Positions 35,600 to 44,436 of a stretch of DNA of 64,000 nucleotides are shown here, one piece after another. Each line of letters opens with the position of its first letter. Positions within the stretch are counted from its first letter, which is position 1. Made by a program: the position numbers and the translations under genes. The DNA lies in the NCBI RefSeq assembly GCF_900108945.1, contig NZ_FNYE01000010.1:158979-222978 (forward strand), read 5' to 3'. Under the pieces are notes generated by a model. It saw only the letters and a list, made by a program, of their open reading frames with translations. It was not told the origin of the DNA and made no database searches. The stretch is from Paraburkholderia diazotrophica. Lineage in GTDB: Bacteria; Pseudomonadota; Gammaproteobacteria; Burkholderiales; Burkholderiaceae.

Positions 35600-37232
35600 T
35601 GCGCTTCGCGATCCGCGCGGCAAGCACGGCCGCGCGCCGGATGTCTTCACGCCTGGCGGATGGCTGCCGATGCGCGAGTATCCGCTGCACGAGGAAGTCG
35701 ATTTCGCGATTGTCGGCACGGGCGCGGGTGGCGGAACGCTGGCCTGCCGGCTCGCGGAGAAAGGCTTCAAGGTGGTCGCACTCGACGCGGGCGCGTGGTG
35801 GAGACCGCTCGAAGAATTCGCCTCCGACGAAACGCATCAGTCGAAGCTGTACTGGACCGACGAGCGCATCGTCGATGGCGACGATCCGCTCGTGCTCGGC
35901 GCGAACAATAGCGGCAAGGCCATTGGCGGAAGCACCGTGCACTTCGCGATGGTGTCGCTGCGATTCAGGCCCGAATGGTTCCGCTCGCGCTCGTTGCTCG
36001 GCTACGGCGCGGACTGGCCGCTCGACTGGCGTGAGATGTGGCGCTACTACACGTACGTCGAAGATGCGCTGAAGATTTCCGGGCCCGTGCGTTATCCGTG
36101 GGGACCGAAGCGGCCGCGTTATCCGTATCGCGCGCACGAAATGAATGCGGCCGCGCTGGTGCTCGCGCGCGGCGCAGACGCGCTCGGCATCGGCTGGAGC
36201 CCGACGCCGCTCGCGACGATATCGGCGCCGCGCGGCAAGGCGCATCCGTGCGTCTATCGCGGCTTCTGCGTATCGGGCTGCGCGACGAATGCGAAACAGA
36301 GCGCGCTCGTCACGTGGATTCCGCGCGCAGTGCATGCGGGCGCCGAGATTCGCGACCTCGCGATGGTCGGCCGCATCGACGTGAATCCGGCGGGACGCGC
36401 AACGGGCGTCGAATATCTGCGCGAAGGACGATGGCAGTTTCAGCGCGCGCGTCATGTCGTCGTGGCCGGGTATGCGATCGAAACGCCGCGTCTGCTGCTG
36501 ATGTCGGCCAACGACCGCTATCCCGACGGCCTCGCGAACAGCTCGGGGCTCGTCGGCAAGAATCTGATGGTGCAGTCGAATCAGGCCGTGTGGGGCGTGC
36601 TGGACGACGAGATACGCTGGTACAAGGGGCCGCCGTCGCTTGCGATCACCGAGCACTGGAACTACACGGACAAGGGCAAGGACTTCTTCGGCGGCTATGC
36701 GTACATGAGCCAGGGGCCGCTGCCCGTCGTGTGGGCACAGACGCAGATTGGCCGCGGCCTGTGGGGACAGACGCTGCTCGACGAGATGCAGATGTACAAC
36801 CATCAGGCGGGCCTCAAGATCGTCGGCGAGACGATGCCTCAGGAGCGCAACCGCGTCACGCTCGCCGACGAGAAAGACCAGTACGGTCTGCCCATCGCGC
36901 GCGTCACATGGAGCTACTGCGATAACGACCGGCGGCTGATCGCGCATTCGCTCCGGTTCATGACGCAGGCGCTCGAAGCGGCAGGCGCGAAACGCGTCTG
37001 GGCGCAGCACGACGATACGTGTCATCTGAACGGAACGGCGCGCATGGGCGACGATCCGGCGACGAGCGTCGTCAATGCCGACTGCCGCAGCTGGGACATT
37101 CCGAACCTGTGGATCTGCGACGGCTCGGTGTTTCCGACCGTCGGCGGCGTCAACCCGTCGCTGACGATTCAGGCGATCGCCTGCCGCACGGCCGACAGGA
37201 TCGAGGCGCTCGCGTCGCGCGGCGAGCTATAG
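35589..37232 (+). CDS. GMC family oxidoreductase (gluconate/alcohol dehydrogenase type)
   Basis: A 547-residue FAD-dependent GMC oxidoreductase. The FAD-binding motif VDFAIVGTGAGGGTLACRLAEKG (start near residue 38) is followed by GKAIGGSTVHFAMVSLR, the cysteine-bearing CVYRGFCVSGCATNAKQS typical of membrane-bound dehydrogenases, and the C-terminal HLNGTARMGDDP with the active-site His and NPSLTIQA. It should oxidise an alcohol, polyol or sugar acid. The start is GTG at 35589 with GAGGAGAG before it. Partner subunit 3 lies immediately upstream. The usual cytochrome c subunit is absent from this operon; the tri-heme cytochrome at 24980-26368 is a possible partner. Confidence 0.92.
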   Translation: MLDDALRDPRGKHGRAPDVFTPGGWLPMREYPLHEEVDFAIVGTGAGGGTLACRLAEKGFKVVALDAGAWWRPLEEFASDETHQSKLYWTDERIVDGDDPLVLGANNSGKAIGGSTVHFAMVSLRFRPEWFRSRSLLGYGADWPLDWREMWRYYTYVEDALKISGPVRYPWGPKRPRYPYRAHEMNAAALVLARGADALGIGWSPTPLATISAPRGKAHPCVYRGFCVSGCATNAKQSALVTWIPRAVHAGAEIRDLAMVGRIDVNPAGRATGVEYLREGRWQFQRARHVVVAGYAIETPRLLLMSANDRYPDGLANSSGLVGKNLMVQSNQAVWGVLDDEIRWYKGPPSLAITEHWNYTDKGKDFFGGYAYMSQGPLPVVWAQTQIGRGLWGQTLLDEMQMYNHQAGLKIVGETMPQERNRVTLADEKDQYGLPIARVTWSYCDNDRRLIAHSLRFMTQALEAAGAKRVWAQHDDTCHLNGTARMGDDPATSVVNADCRSWDIPNLWICDGSVFPTVGGVNPSLTIQAIACRTADRIEALASRGEL

Positions 37233-37235
37233 GCA

Positions 37236-37310
37236 TGCACCGAGGGCACGCACCGAGGGCATGCACCGAGGGCACACACCGAGGCATGCACACCGAGGCA
37301 TGCGCATCGG
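37236..37310. repeat. Degenerate ~15-bp tandem repeats
   Basis: About five imperfect copies of a unit like GCATGCACCGAGG (alternating GCACGCACCGAGG) fill the gap after the GMC gene. Similar spaced units recur at 44129-44172 after the DUF421 gene. Confidence 0.75.
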
Positions 37311-37340
37311 GCAATATCGAACAGCAAGGAGGGATTCATC

Positions 37341-38342
37341 GTGGGCGGCATCCGCAAACCCCGAACGGTCGTGATCACAGGCGCAACGGCGGGCGTGGGA
37401 CGCGCGGCCGCACTTGAATTTGCGCGGCACGGCGCCGACATCGCGCTGATCGCCCGCGATGCGGATGCGCTGCACGACACGGCGCAGGAAGTCCGCGCGG
37501 CCGGCGTGCGCGTCGTGTCGATCAAGGCGGACGTGAGCGACGCCGACGCGGTCGATGCAGCGGCGGCATCGATCGAAGCGCGTCTCGGGCCGATCGACGT
37601 GTGGGTGAACAACGCGATGGTCACGGCATTCGCGCCCGTCGATGCGCTGCCGCATCGGGATTTCGCGCGCATCACCGATGTGACGTACCACGGCTTCGTG
37701 TGGGGAACGATGGCCGCGCTAAAGCGGATGATCCAGCGCGACGATGGCATGATCGTGCAGGTCGGCTCCGCACTCGCGTATCGTTCGATCCCGCTGCAAT
37801 CCGCGTACTGCGGCGCAAAGCACGCGATACGCGGGTTCACCGATGCGCTGCGCTGCGAGCTGCATCATCGCAAGAGCCGCGTTCATGTGACGATGGTGCA
37901 GATGCCGGCGCTCAACACGCCGCAGTTCGACTGGGCCGAGAACAGGATGCCGCATGCGCCGCGGCCCGTCGCGCCCATCTTTCAACCGGAAGTCGCGGCG
38001 CGCGCAATCTACTGGGCCGCCACGCATCGACGCCGCGAAGTGTGGGTCGGCGCTTCGTCGATCAAGGCGATTCTCGCGAACCGATGGGTGCCGGGCTGGC
38101 TCGACCGCTATCTCGGACGCAGGGGCGTCGATGCGCAGCAGGATGCACGCTTCGCCGTTGAAGGGCAACCGTCGAATCTGTGGAAGCCCGTCACCGGCCT
38201 GCATCGTGTGCGAGGGCGCTTCGATGCGCAAGCGTCGTCCTCGAGTGCGGCTTTGTGGCTCGACACGCATCGCGGACTCGCGGCGCTTGGCGCCGCTGCG
38301 ATTGCCGCGCTCTGCGTTGGCGCGATCCGGCGACGGATGTGA
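37341..38342 (+). CDS. SDR family oxidoreductase with C-terminal membrane anchor
   Basis: A 333-residue short-chain dehydrogenase/reductase. It has the NAD(P)-binding ITGATAGVGRAAALEFA, the NNAMV (NNAG-like) motif, and catalytic Ser and YxxxK in QVGSALAYRS and AYCGAKHAIRGF. After the core (~250 residues) comes an ~80-residue extension ending in a hydrophobic helix (LAALGAAAIAALCVGAI) and RRRM, so the enzyme is probably tail-anchored to the inner membrane. The start is GTG at 37341 with AAGGAGGG upstream. It follows the GMC gene after a repeat-filled 108-bp gap. The substrate is unknown. Confidence 0.88.
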   Translation: MGGIRKPRTVVITGATAGVGRAAALEFARHGADIALIARDADALHDTAQEVRAAGVRVVSIKADVSDADAVDAAAASIEARLGPIDVWVNNAMVTAFAPVDALPHRDFARITDVTYHGFVWGTMAALKRMIQRDDGMIVQVGSALAYRSIPLQSAYCGAKHAIRGFTDALRCELHHRKSRVHVTMVQMPALNTPQFDWAENRMPHAPRPVAPIFQPEVAARAIYWAATHRRREVWVGASSIKAILANRWVPGWLDRYLGRRGVDAQQDARFAVEGQPSNLWKPVTGLHRVRGRFDAQASSSSAALWLDTHRGLAALGAAAIAALCVGAIRRRM

Positions 38343-38373
38343 TCGTGCCATCGAGCGGCATGAACGCTCGATG

Positions 38374-39684
38374 TCAGTCCAGCCATTCGAGCACGAACAG
38401 CGAGACCAGCGCGGCGCCCGCGCAAACGGTCGCCAGCCAGCACAGACATCGCAGAACCCAGTGCGCGCTCAGATCGCCGACAGCCGAATGCTTCGTGCTC
38501 AGCAGAACGAGCATGAACATCACGGGCATCGCTGTCGATCCGTTCACGAGCGCGCCCCAGTACAAAATGCGCAGCGGCTCGACCTGCGCGCACACCATCG
38601 ACACGCCGAGCGCGCCGCCGAGCAGCATCACGGCGACCAATGCGAGCGCGACCCGACGGTTGGAGAGCGCGGCGTCCTCGTTCTCCTTCTCGAACACGCC
38701 AGCCGCCGCGTGCGCCGCCGAACCCGCGAGCGGCGGCAGCGCAATCAGCGCCGTGCCGATGAGCGCCAGCGCAAGCACCTGCGACGCATACCCATGTACG
38801 ACGGGCTCCAGCACACGCGCGGCGTCGCGCATGTGCTGCATGTCGTGCCCATACGCGTAGAGCGTTGCGGCCGTCGCCGCCATGATCACGAATCCCACCG
38901 CGTTCGAATACGCTGTTCTGATCAGCGTGTCCTTGCGCACCTTGCGAAACTGCGCGTCGAGCTTGTGCCTGTACTCGTCCGATTGCTTGCGTTCGGGATC
39001 GAGCCGCATTTCTTCGGCCTGCTGCGTCGCCTGCGAAAAAAGCAGGTACGGGCTGATGGTGGTGCCGAGTATCGCCATCAGCATCGAGAAGTAGTGTTCC
39101 GTCCAGTGCAGATGCGGCACCAGTGATCCAATCAATACGCTGTGCCACGATACCTGCGCGACGATCATCACACCGGCGTACGCGAAAAGCGTGAGCGTCA
39201 GCCACTTCAAGAACTTCGCATAGCGCGGGTACGGCACGGTGAATTGCAGCACGATGGAAAGCACCGTCGATAAAGCCGCGAACACGGGCACGGAGCCGTC
39301 CCACAAGAAGTTCGCCGCGACGCCCATCGCGACCGCGTCGGCGGCAATGTTGAAGACGTTCGCGATCAGAAACCGTGCAACGGCGAGATAGAAAAAGATG
39401 CGCGGATAGTGCTCGCGCATGTTGCTCGTCAAGCCCTTGCCCGTCAGCGACGCGATCCGCGATGCGACGAGCTGAAACGCGACCATCGACGGGTAGGACA
39501 GTACGCACAGCCACAGCATCTCGTAGCCGAACTGCGCGCCCGCAAGCGAGTAGGTCGCGATGCCGCTAGGATCGTTGTCGCTCGCCGTCGACGCGAGCCC
39601 CGGTCCCAGGTCCGCCGCCCACGAGCGAGTGGGCGTCTCGTTGGGGCCTTTGGCGTTCTGCTTGCGTCGCGTGGTTGTCGACAT
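38374..39684 (-). CDS. Nramp-family divalent metal transporter, atypical metal site
   Basis: A 436-residue, 11-helix transporter of the Nramp superfamily. Helix 1 has DNDPSGIATYS (Asp38, Pro39, Ser40, Gly41) in place of the canonical DPGN, and helix 6 has ISPYLLFSQATQQ (Ser211-Pro212-Tyr213) in place of MPH, so the Met and Asn metal ligands of Mn/Fe transporters are missing. This fits Nramp-related proteins that move magnesium or other hard ions rather than Mn(II); the ion is an inference. The gene lies 17 bp downstream of the SulP gene on the same strand, hence one operon, and converges with the SDR gene. Confidence 0.88.
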   Translation of the reverse strand: MSTTTRRKQNAKGPNETPTRSWAADLGPGLASTASDNDPSGIATYSLAGAQFGYEMLWLCVLSYPSMVAFQLVASRIASLTGKGLTSNMREHYPRIFFYLAVARFLIANVFNIAADAVAMGVAANFLWDGSVPVFAALSTVLSIVLQFTVPYPRYAKFLKWLTLTLFAYAGVMIVAQVSWHSVLIGSLVPHLHWTEHYFSMLMAILGTTISPYLLFSQATQQAEEMRLDPERKQSDEYRHKLDAQFRKVRKDTLIRTAYSNAVGFVIMAATAATLYAYGHDMQHMRDAARVLEPVVHGYASQVLALALIGTALIALPPLAGSAAHAAAGVFEKENEDAALSNRRVALALVAVMLLGGALGVSMVCAQVEPLRILYWGALVNGSTAMPVMFMLVLLSTKHSAVGDLSAHWVLRCLCWLATVCAGAALVSLFVLEWLD

Positions 39685-39701
39685 GGTCCACTCGACGCGT
39701 G

Positions 39702-41468
39702 CTACGCGTCCTCCCAGTCACGCCACTTCACATCGTGTGTTTGCAGATAGCCGCTGACAGCCGCCCCAATGGTCGGAAACACATAGTCCTCGCCGATCAT
39801 GTCGAACATCTCGTATCGCTTGAGGCTGTCCTTCACGGGTCCCTTCATCTCCGCAAAACACAGCGTGATGTTCCGCTCCGCGAGTTCCGCGTGCAAGGTC
39901 TGAAGCACTTCGGCGGCTGTCAGATCGATATCGGTGACGGGCTCGGCGGCAATGACGATCCAGCGCACCTGAGTCGGCGATTCGTCGATCGCGCGCAGCG
40001 CGTGCTCGCGAAAGATCTCGCTATTGGCGAAGAACAGCGGCGCGTCCCAGCGCAACAGCACGAGCCCTGGAATGCGCCGCGCTTCCGGATGTCGCGACAC
40101 ATCGTGATACCCCTTTCTGCCGTCGACGCGACCGAGCACCGCATCGTAAGGACGCCACGCGCGCCATAAAAAAGACAGGACGCTCAGCAGCAGCGCGAGC
40201 GCAATGCCATTGACGACGCCAACCACCGCGACGCCCACGAAGCACACAAAGGCCTGCACGAACTCGCTCTTGCGCAGACGGTACAGACGGATCATGCCGC
40301 GAACCTCGATCATCCCCAGACACGCGGCGATCACGACGGCGGCCAGCGCGGACTGCGGCGTATCCTTCAGCGCGCGCGGCGCGAATACGAGCAGCGCGGC
40401 CACGACACCCGCCGCGACGACGCCCGTCAATTGTGTCTTGGCGCCCGCTGCCTCGGCTACCGGCGTGCGCGAACCGCTGGCGCTCACTGCAAACCCCTGA
40501 AAAAAACCGGCAGCGATGTTCGACAGGCCGAGCGCAACGCACTCCTGGTTGCGATCGACCTTTGTTTCGTCGCGCACTTCATAGGTGCGCGACAGAACGC
40601 TGACGTCAGTGAGCGACACGAGCGCAATCGCAGCGGCGCTGCTCGCGAGACGCCACCATTCGTCGAGCGGCAACATCGGCAGACGCGGCACGGGCAAGCC
40701 GTGAGCAATCGTGCCGACCACGGCCACGCCCGCGCGCTGCGCCGAATCCATCAGCATCACGGCGAGTGTCGCGCCCGCTACCGCGATCAGCACGGCAGGC
40801 ACCTTCGGCCAGAATCGCTTGAGCACGAGGATCAGCACGAGCGCAGCGGCGCCTAGCGCGAGCGACATCAGGTTTACTTTCGATGCGGCAATGCCGCCCG
40901 TCAGATCGCGTATCTGCTCGAAGAACGACTCGCCGTTTCCCTTGAAGCCCAGCAGCTTAGGCAGTTGACCGACGATGATCGTCAGCATCACGCCGTCGAG
41001 AAAGCCATAGCGGATCGGCAGCGATAACAGCTCGGTGACGAAGCCGAGCTTGAGCATACCGACGACGACGCACGCCGCGCCCGCGACGATCGCGAGCGCG
41101 GCTGCGGCAGCGAGCGCATGATTTGCGTCGCCGTGAGCCAGCGGCATCACGCTCGCCGCGATGAGCGCGACAAGCGCCGAGTCGGGACCGAGCACGAGAA
41201 TGCGGCTGGGGCCGAACACCGCATAAGCGAGCAGCGCCGCAAACGATGCATACAGTCCATTCACGGCCGGCACGCCGGCGACTTCGGCGTAGGCCATCCC
41301 TGCCGGAACGAGCACCGCGCTCAGCGTGACGCCCGCCACGATGTCGTGCGGCAGCCAGCGGGCCTCGTAGCTGCGCGCGACGGCGAGTCCGTTGATCCAA
41401 TGCATCGGACCGTGTGGCTGGGCACGCGCCGCGTCTTTCGCGTGACGGTGATCGATTCTGCTGTTCAT
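39702..41468 (-). CDS. SulP family anion transporter with STAS domain
   Basis: A 588-residue SLC26/SulP transporter. The membrane domain starts with the conserved VAGVTLSAVLVPAGMAYAEVAGVPAVNGLYASF-type region (about residues 43-75) and has 12-14 helices; a phosphate/anion-binding region ASGSRTPVAEAAGAKTQLTG follows. A cytoplasmic STAS domain occupies about residues 440-565 (RIPGLVLLRWDAPLFFANSEIFREH). Substrates in the family include sulfate, bicarbonate and dicarboxylates. The ATG at 41468 has only a weak GGAAAA site; MHWINGL 21 residues further in is an alternative start. It is co-transcribed with the Nramp-like gene, suggesting coupled anion and metal uptake. Confidence 0.93.
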   Translation of the reverse strand: MNSRIDHRHAKDAARAQPHGPMHWINGLAVARSYEARWLPHDIVAGVTLSAVLVPAGMAYAEVAGVPAVNGLYASFAALLAYAVFGPSRILVLGPDSALVALIAASVMPLAHGDANHALAAAAALAIVAGAACVVVGMLKLGFVTELLSLPIRYGFLDGVMLTIIVGQLPKLLGFKGNGESFFEQIRDLTGGIAASKVNLMSLALGAAALVLILVLKRFWPKVPAVLIAVAGATLAVMLMDSAQRAGVAVVGTIAHGLPVPRLPMLPLDEWWRLASSAAAIALVSLTDVSVLSRTYEVRDETKVDRNQECVALGLSNIAAGFFQGFAVSASGSRTPVAEAAGAKTQLTGVVAAGVVAALLVFAPRALKDTPQSALAAVVIAACLGMIEVRGMIRLYRLRKSEFVQAFVCFVGVAVVGVVNGIALALLLSVLSFLWRAWRPYDAVLGRVDGRKGYHDVSRHPEARRIPGLVLLRWDAPLFFANSEIFREHALRAIDESPTQVRWIVIAAEPVTDIDLTAAEVLQTLHAELAERNITLCFAEMKGPVKDSLKRYEMFDMIGEDYVFPTIGAAVSGYLQTHDVKWRDWEDA

Positions 41469-41603
41469 TGCGGTGTGTTTTCCGCACGCCCTGATGACTA
41501 CCCTGGCGTTTGAATCAGCAAAAACGATTCCAGATGATTGCAGTGATCGACCGCTTCAGTCGGGGCTGAATCAGCCGTAAAGCAGCCGTAAATCAACCTT
41601 CAC

Positions 41604-42560
41604 TCAGCCGGCAATCGTCGCATCAATCACGATCTTTCCGTGTACGTGGCCGCGTTGCAGATGCGCGAGCGCGGCGCTCAGTTCATCGAACGGATACTTC
41701 GCCGAAACGACGACGCGCACGGCCCCGTCGTCGATCAATTCGCCGATTCGCGCGAGCGTCTTGCCGTCGGGATGCGCGGTGTAGCGCAACGCCTCTGCGC
41801 CGCGTTCGCCCGCCTTCACCTGCGACGGCTCGTTGAGCGTCGACACGATGCGGCCGCCCTTGCGTATCACGTTCCACGATCGTTCCTGCGTCTGCCCGCC
41901 GACCAGGTCGTACACGAGATCGACGTCACAGACGGCATCTTCGAACTTCTGCGTCTTGTAGTCGATCACGTGATCGACACCGAGCGAACGGACGAATTCG
42001 ACGCCGTCCCCTGACGCCGTCGCAAAGACCTTCGCGCTCGTGAGCCTCGCGAACTGGACAGCGAAATGCCCGACGCCGCCCGAGCCCGCATGAATCAGTA
42101 CGCGCTCTTCGGCTTCGAGCATCCCGTGTTCGTAGAGCCCCTGCCACGCTGTCAATGCGGCAAGCGGAACGGCGGACGCCAACGGGAAGTCGAGCGTATT
42201 GGGCTTTCTCGCGAGCGCGTGCTGATTCACGAGCACGTAGTCGGCGAATGCGCCCGGTCCCTGGCCGACGAACGCGTACACCTCCTGCCCCGGCTTCCAT
42301 CCGCTGACACCCTCGCCGACGCGCGCGACGACGCCCGCGAAATCGCGGCCCGGCGTGAATGGCAACGCTTCCTCGCGTATCGGCGGATAGCGGCCTTCGC
42401 GCGTCTTGATATCGACGGGATTGACGCTCGCCGCAAGCACCTTGACGAGCACCTCGTCGCGTCCGGGCTGCGGCACGGAAACCGGCTCGCGTTCCAGCAC
42501 TTCGGGGCCGCCGAAGCGGTGGATGCGGTACGCGCGCATGTTGTCGGGCACATCGGACAT
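41604..42560 (-). CDS. NADPH:quinone oxidoreductase-like MDR protein
   Basis: A 318-residue zinc-free medium-chain dehydrogenase/reductase. The N-terminal catalytic domain shows VLVKVLAASVNPVDIKTREG and GRDFAGVVARVGEGVSGWKPGQEVYAF; the nucleotide-binding domain has the motif VLIHAGSGGVGHFAVQFARL (AxGGVG), typical of NADPH-dependent quinone or enone reductases. It lacks the cysteine and zinc ligands of true alcohol dehydrogenases. It is cytoplasmic and probably detoxifies quinones or enals. It is a single gene; upstream on the same strand is an alcohol dehydrogenase remnant. Confidence 0.92.
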   Translation of the reverse strand: MSDVPDNMRAYRIHRFGGPEVLEREPVSVPQPGRDEVLVKVLAASVNPVDIKTREGRYPPIREEALPFTPGRDFAGVVARVGEGVSGWKPGQEVYAFVGQGPGAFADYVLVNQHALARKPNTLDFPLASAVPLAALTAWQGLYEHGMLEAEERVLIHAGSGGVGHFAVQFARLTSAKVFATASGDGVEFVRSLGVDHVIDYKTQKFEDAVCDVDLVYDLVGGQTQERSWNVIRKGGRIVSTLNEPSQVKAGERGAEALRYTAHPDGKTLARIGELIDDGAVRVVVSAKYPFDELSAALAHLQRGHVHGKIVIDATIAG

Positions 42561-42599
42561 GGCTCTTTCTCCCTTGGATGTCTGCGTTTCAAGATTTGA

Positions 42600-42792
42600 C
42601 TGCGCTGCCTGTCGATCGCCATGTGCTGCGCCTTCATCCAGAGCCGGCCAAAGTCGAAGGCGAGCTGGCCTTTCTTCATCAGCTATGGGTTGCGGTGACT
42701 TTCACCAGAACGTCGGTAGGCTTTTCGATCCGCGAATCGTGCATGTCCTCGACGACGACTTTTCCTGGGCCCTCGTACACGGCTGCTTTCAT
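42600..42792 (-). pseudogene. Zinc alcohol dehydrogenase remnant with internal deletion
   Basis: The N-terminal 37 residues of a zinc-dependent alcohol dehydrogenase, beginning MKAAVYEGPGKVVVED, start at an ATG at 42792 with a GGGAGTG site and run into a stop at 42679. Immediately after it, in another frame, comes KKGQLAFDFGRLWMKAQHMAIDRQ, which resembles the C-terminal third of such enzymes. More than 250 residues between the two are gone, so this is a deletion relic of a ~380-residue gene. Confidence 0.7.
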
Positions 42793-42964
42793 TCGACACT
42801 CCCGTTCGAGATTGAAGATCTGGCTCACGCCATTCGCATCGTTCGCCATATGGCCACGCTGTTTTCGAGCATCCGTTGTTCCCATCGGGCCGTGCGCGTG
42901 GTAAGGGCATCGGCACAGGCACGGGCACAAATCCTGCACCGCGAAGGCGGGAGGGATGGACAGC

Positions 42965-43558
42965 ATGGAGAAACTGGAAATCGAGCGCCTGCGTCCGACG
43001 CAGATGACGCACGGCGAGCGCCAGATCGAACAGAAAGCCGCTGTGTACAAATCATTGAGCGGTCACGATCTGGACATGGCGATCGCCGAAAAGCCCGTAC
43101 CCGTCGTATACGGACCAGGCGGCTCGCCGTATGCAATCGATCACCATCACGTCGCCGCCGCGTTGTGGCGGGTCGGTATCCGCATGGTGCCGTTCGTCCT
43201 CGTCAGCGATCTGTCGTCACTGACGCAAGCTGAGTTCTGGCTGACGCTGGAAAACAACGCGTGGACTTATCCCTATGACCCGGACGGCCGGCGCGTCTCC
43301 TTCGCGCAAATGCCTGTGCATGTATGGGAAGCCGCCGACGACGAATTCCGCAGCCTTGCCGCTGTCGTGCGCAATGCGGGCGGCTATGACAAAACATCGG
43401 TGCCGCTCGGAGAATTCAGATGGGCCAATCTGTTTCGAGGCGCGCTTCCTCATCCCGATAGCGATGAGGCATTCGACGCGCTGGTCGTAAGAGCCGTCGA
43501 ACTCGCGAAGTCGACAGCCGCAATGGGACTGCCGGGATATATCGGACAGCAGGCATAG
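42965..43558 (+). CDS. ParB-like nuclease-fold protein (ParBc_2 family)
   Basis: A 197-residue protein of the ParBc_2 (putative ParB-like nuclease) family. It starts with MEKLEIERLRPTQMTHGERQIEQKAAVY, then PVPVVYGPGGSPYAIDHHHVAAALWRVG with a DHHH cluster, and YPYDPDGRR, all characteristic of that group rather than of chromosome-segregation ParB. No HTH is present. The ATG at 42965 has a GGAGGG site with correct spacing; an ATG at 42956 directly abuts that site. It stands alone, with the DUF421 gene 60 bp downstream on the same strand. Biochemical activity is unknown. Confidence 0.78.
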   Translation: MEKLEIERLRPTQMTHGERQIEQKAAVYKSLSGHDLDMAIAEKPVPVVYGPGGSPYAIDHHHVAAALWRVGIRMVPFVLVSDLSSLTQAEFWLTLENNAWTYPYDPDGRRVSFAQMPVHVWEAADDEFRSLAAVVRNAGGYDKTSVPLGEFRWANLFRGALPHPDSDEAFDALVVRAVELAKSTAAMGLPGYIGQQA

Positions 43559-43618
43559 GCTAGCCGATGGCTGATCGGGCTGGTCGCGTCGGGCCGCCAT
43601 GCAGGAAAGGAAAGCAAA

Positions 43619-44116
43619 ATGGATGTGCTGATTGCAGTATTCGGCGAGGGCAGAGACCTGAACGCGCTTCAGACCGCGATGCGGGCGATCGTCGTATTCT
43701 TCGCGGCGCTGCTTTTTATCCGCATTTCCGGCCGACGTTCGTTCGGCCAGCGCTCTCCGTTCGATTATGTCGTGGCCATTCTGCTTGGCGCGACGTTGAG
43801 CCGCGTGATCGTCGGTGCGTCGCCCGTCGTTCCGACTCTGACCGCGTCGCTCGTGATCGTTCTGATCCATCGCGCGCTTGCATGGGTTTGCGTGCGCTCG
43901 CGATGGCTCGAATCGCTCGCGGTCGGCAGCGAACGCGAGGTCTATCGCGAAGGCCGCTTCGACGCGCGGCAGATGTCGGCGGCGCTCATCACGAAGACGG
44001 ATATCTTCGAGGCCGCGCGGCAGTCGTTTCACTCGCCCGATCTCGACGACGTGCAGGCCGCCATTCTTGAACGCAACGGCGAGGTCAGCCTCATTCGCAA
44101 ACGAACCCGTTCGTGA
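43619..44116 (+). CDS. DUF421 (YetF-like) membrane protein
   Basis: A 165-residue protein of the DUF421/YetF family. The conserved core has RAIVVFFAALLFIRISGRRSFGQRSPFDYVVAILLGATLSRVIVG followed by a third helix and the cytoplasmic domain ESLAVGSEREVYREGRFDARQMSAALITKTDIFEAARQ, all typical. Two to three N-terminal helices place it in the inner membrane. The ATG follows AGGAAAGGA. Function is not established for this family. It belongs to a short plus-strand run with a ParBc_2 protein and a small zinc-ribbon protein. Confidence 0.9.
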   Translation: MDVLIAVFGEGRDLNALQTAMRAIVVFFAALLFIRISGRRSFGQRSPFDYVVAILLGATLSRVIVGASPVVPTLTASLVIVLIHRALAWVCVRSRWLESLAVGSEREVYREGRFDARQMSAALITKTDIFEAARQSFHSPDLDDVQAAILERNGEVSLIRKRTRS

Positions 44117-44128
44117 CGCAAAGCGGGT

Positions 44129-44172
44129 CGGGATGCACATCGGGGACGCACATCGGGAATGCACGTCGAAGC
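44129..44172. repeat. Three ~14-bp tandem repeats
   Basis: Three imperfect copies (GGGATGCACATCG, GGGACGCACATCG, GGAATGCACGTCG) follow the DUF421 stop codon. They are related in sequence to the repeats at 37236-37310. Confidence 0.65.
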
Positions 44173-44238
44173 CGCGGCGACGGGAGACAGGCATAGCGCT
44201 TGCGCTCTCTGCTGTGGTCAAGGAAAACGGAGGCCGAC

Positions 44239-44409
44239 ATGCAACCAGGCGAAACACCCTTGAACCCCGGAGACGAAGGACCGCCCGACGCGCCCGGTGT
44301 CGGAGAGGACATATGCAGCGCATGTCGCGGAACAGGCATCGTCGAAGGGCAACGCTGTAGCGTTTGCAACGGCACAGGAAAGGTGCTCCAGGGAATCGGC
44401 GGCGGCTAG
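44239..44409 (+). CDS. Small DnaJ-type zinc-ribbon protein
   Basis: A 56-residue protein with two CxxCxGxG motifs, CSACRGTG and CSVCNGTG, the zinc-binding unit of the DnaJ central domain. The four cysteines suit one zinc ion. The N-terminal ~25 residues are Pro/Gly/Glu-rich and look disordered. The ATG at 44239 has a GGAGG site. It lies 27 bp upstream of an SDR gene and may be co-transcribed with it. It could be a small zinc-binding or redox adaptor; there is no direct evidence for a partner. Confidence 0.8.
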   Translation: MQPGETPLNPGDEGPPDAPGVGEDICSACRGTGIVEGQRCSVCNGTGKVLQGIGGG

Positions 44410-44436
44410 ACGATAGCGCTGGAACGGGAGAATCGG

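Noticed and set aside
37236..37310. The short tandem repeats considered as a CRISPR array
   Set aside because: Units are ~13-15 bp, contiguous and without unique spacers, and no cas gene is present.
42965..43558. ParB-like protein considered as a replicon partition gene
   Set aside because: It belongs to the ParBc_2 group without an HTH, and there is no parA or parS-like site nearby.
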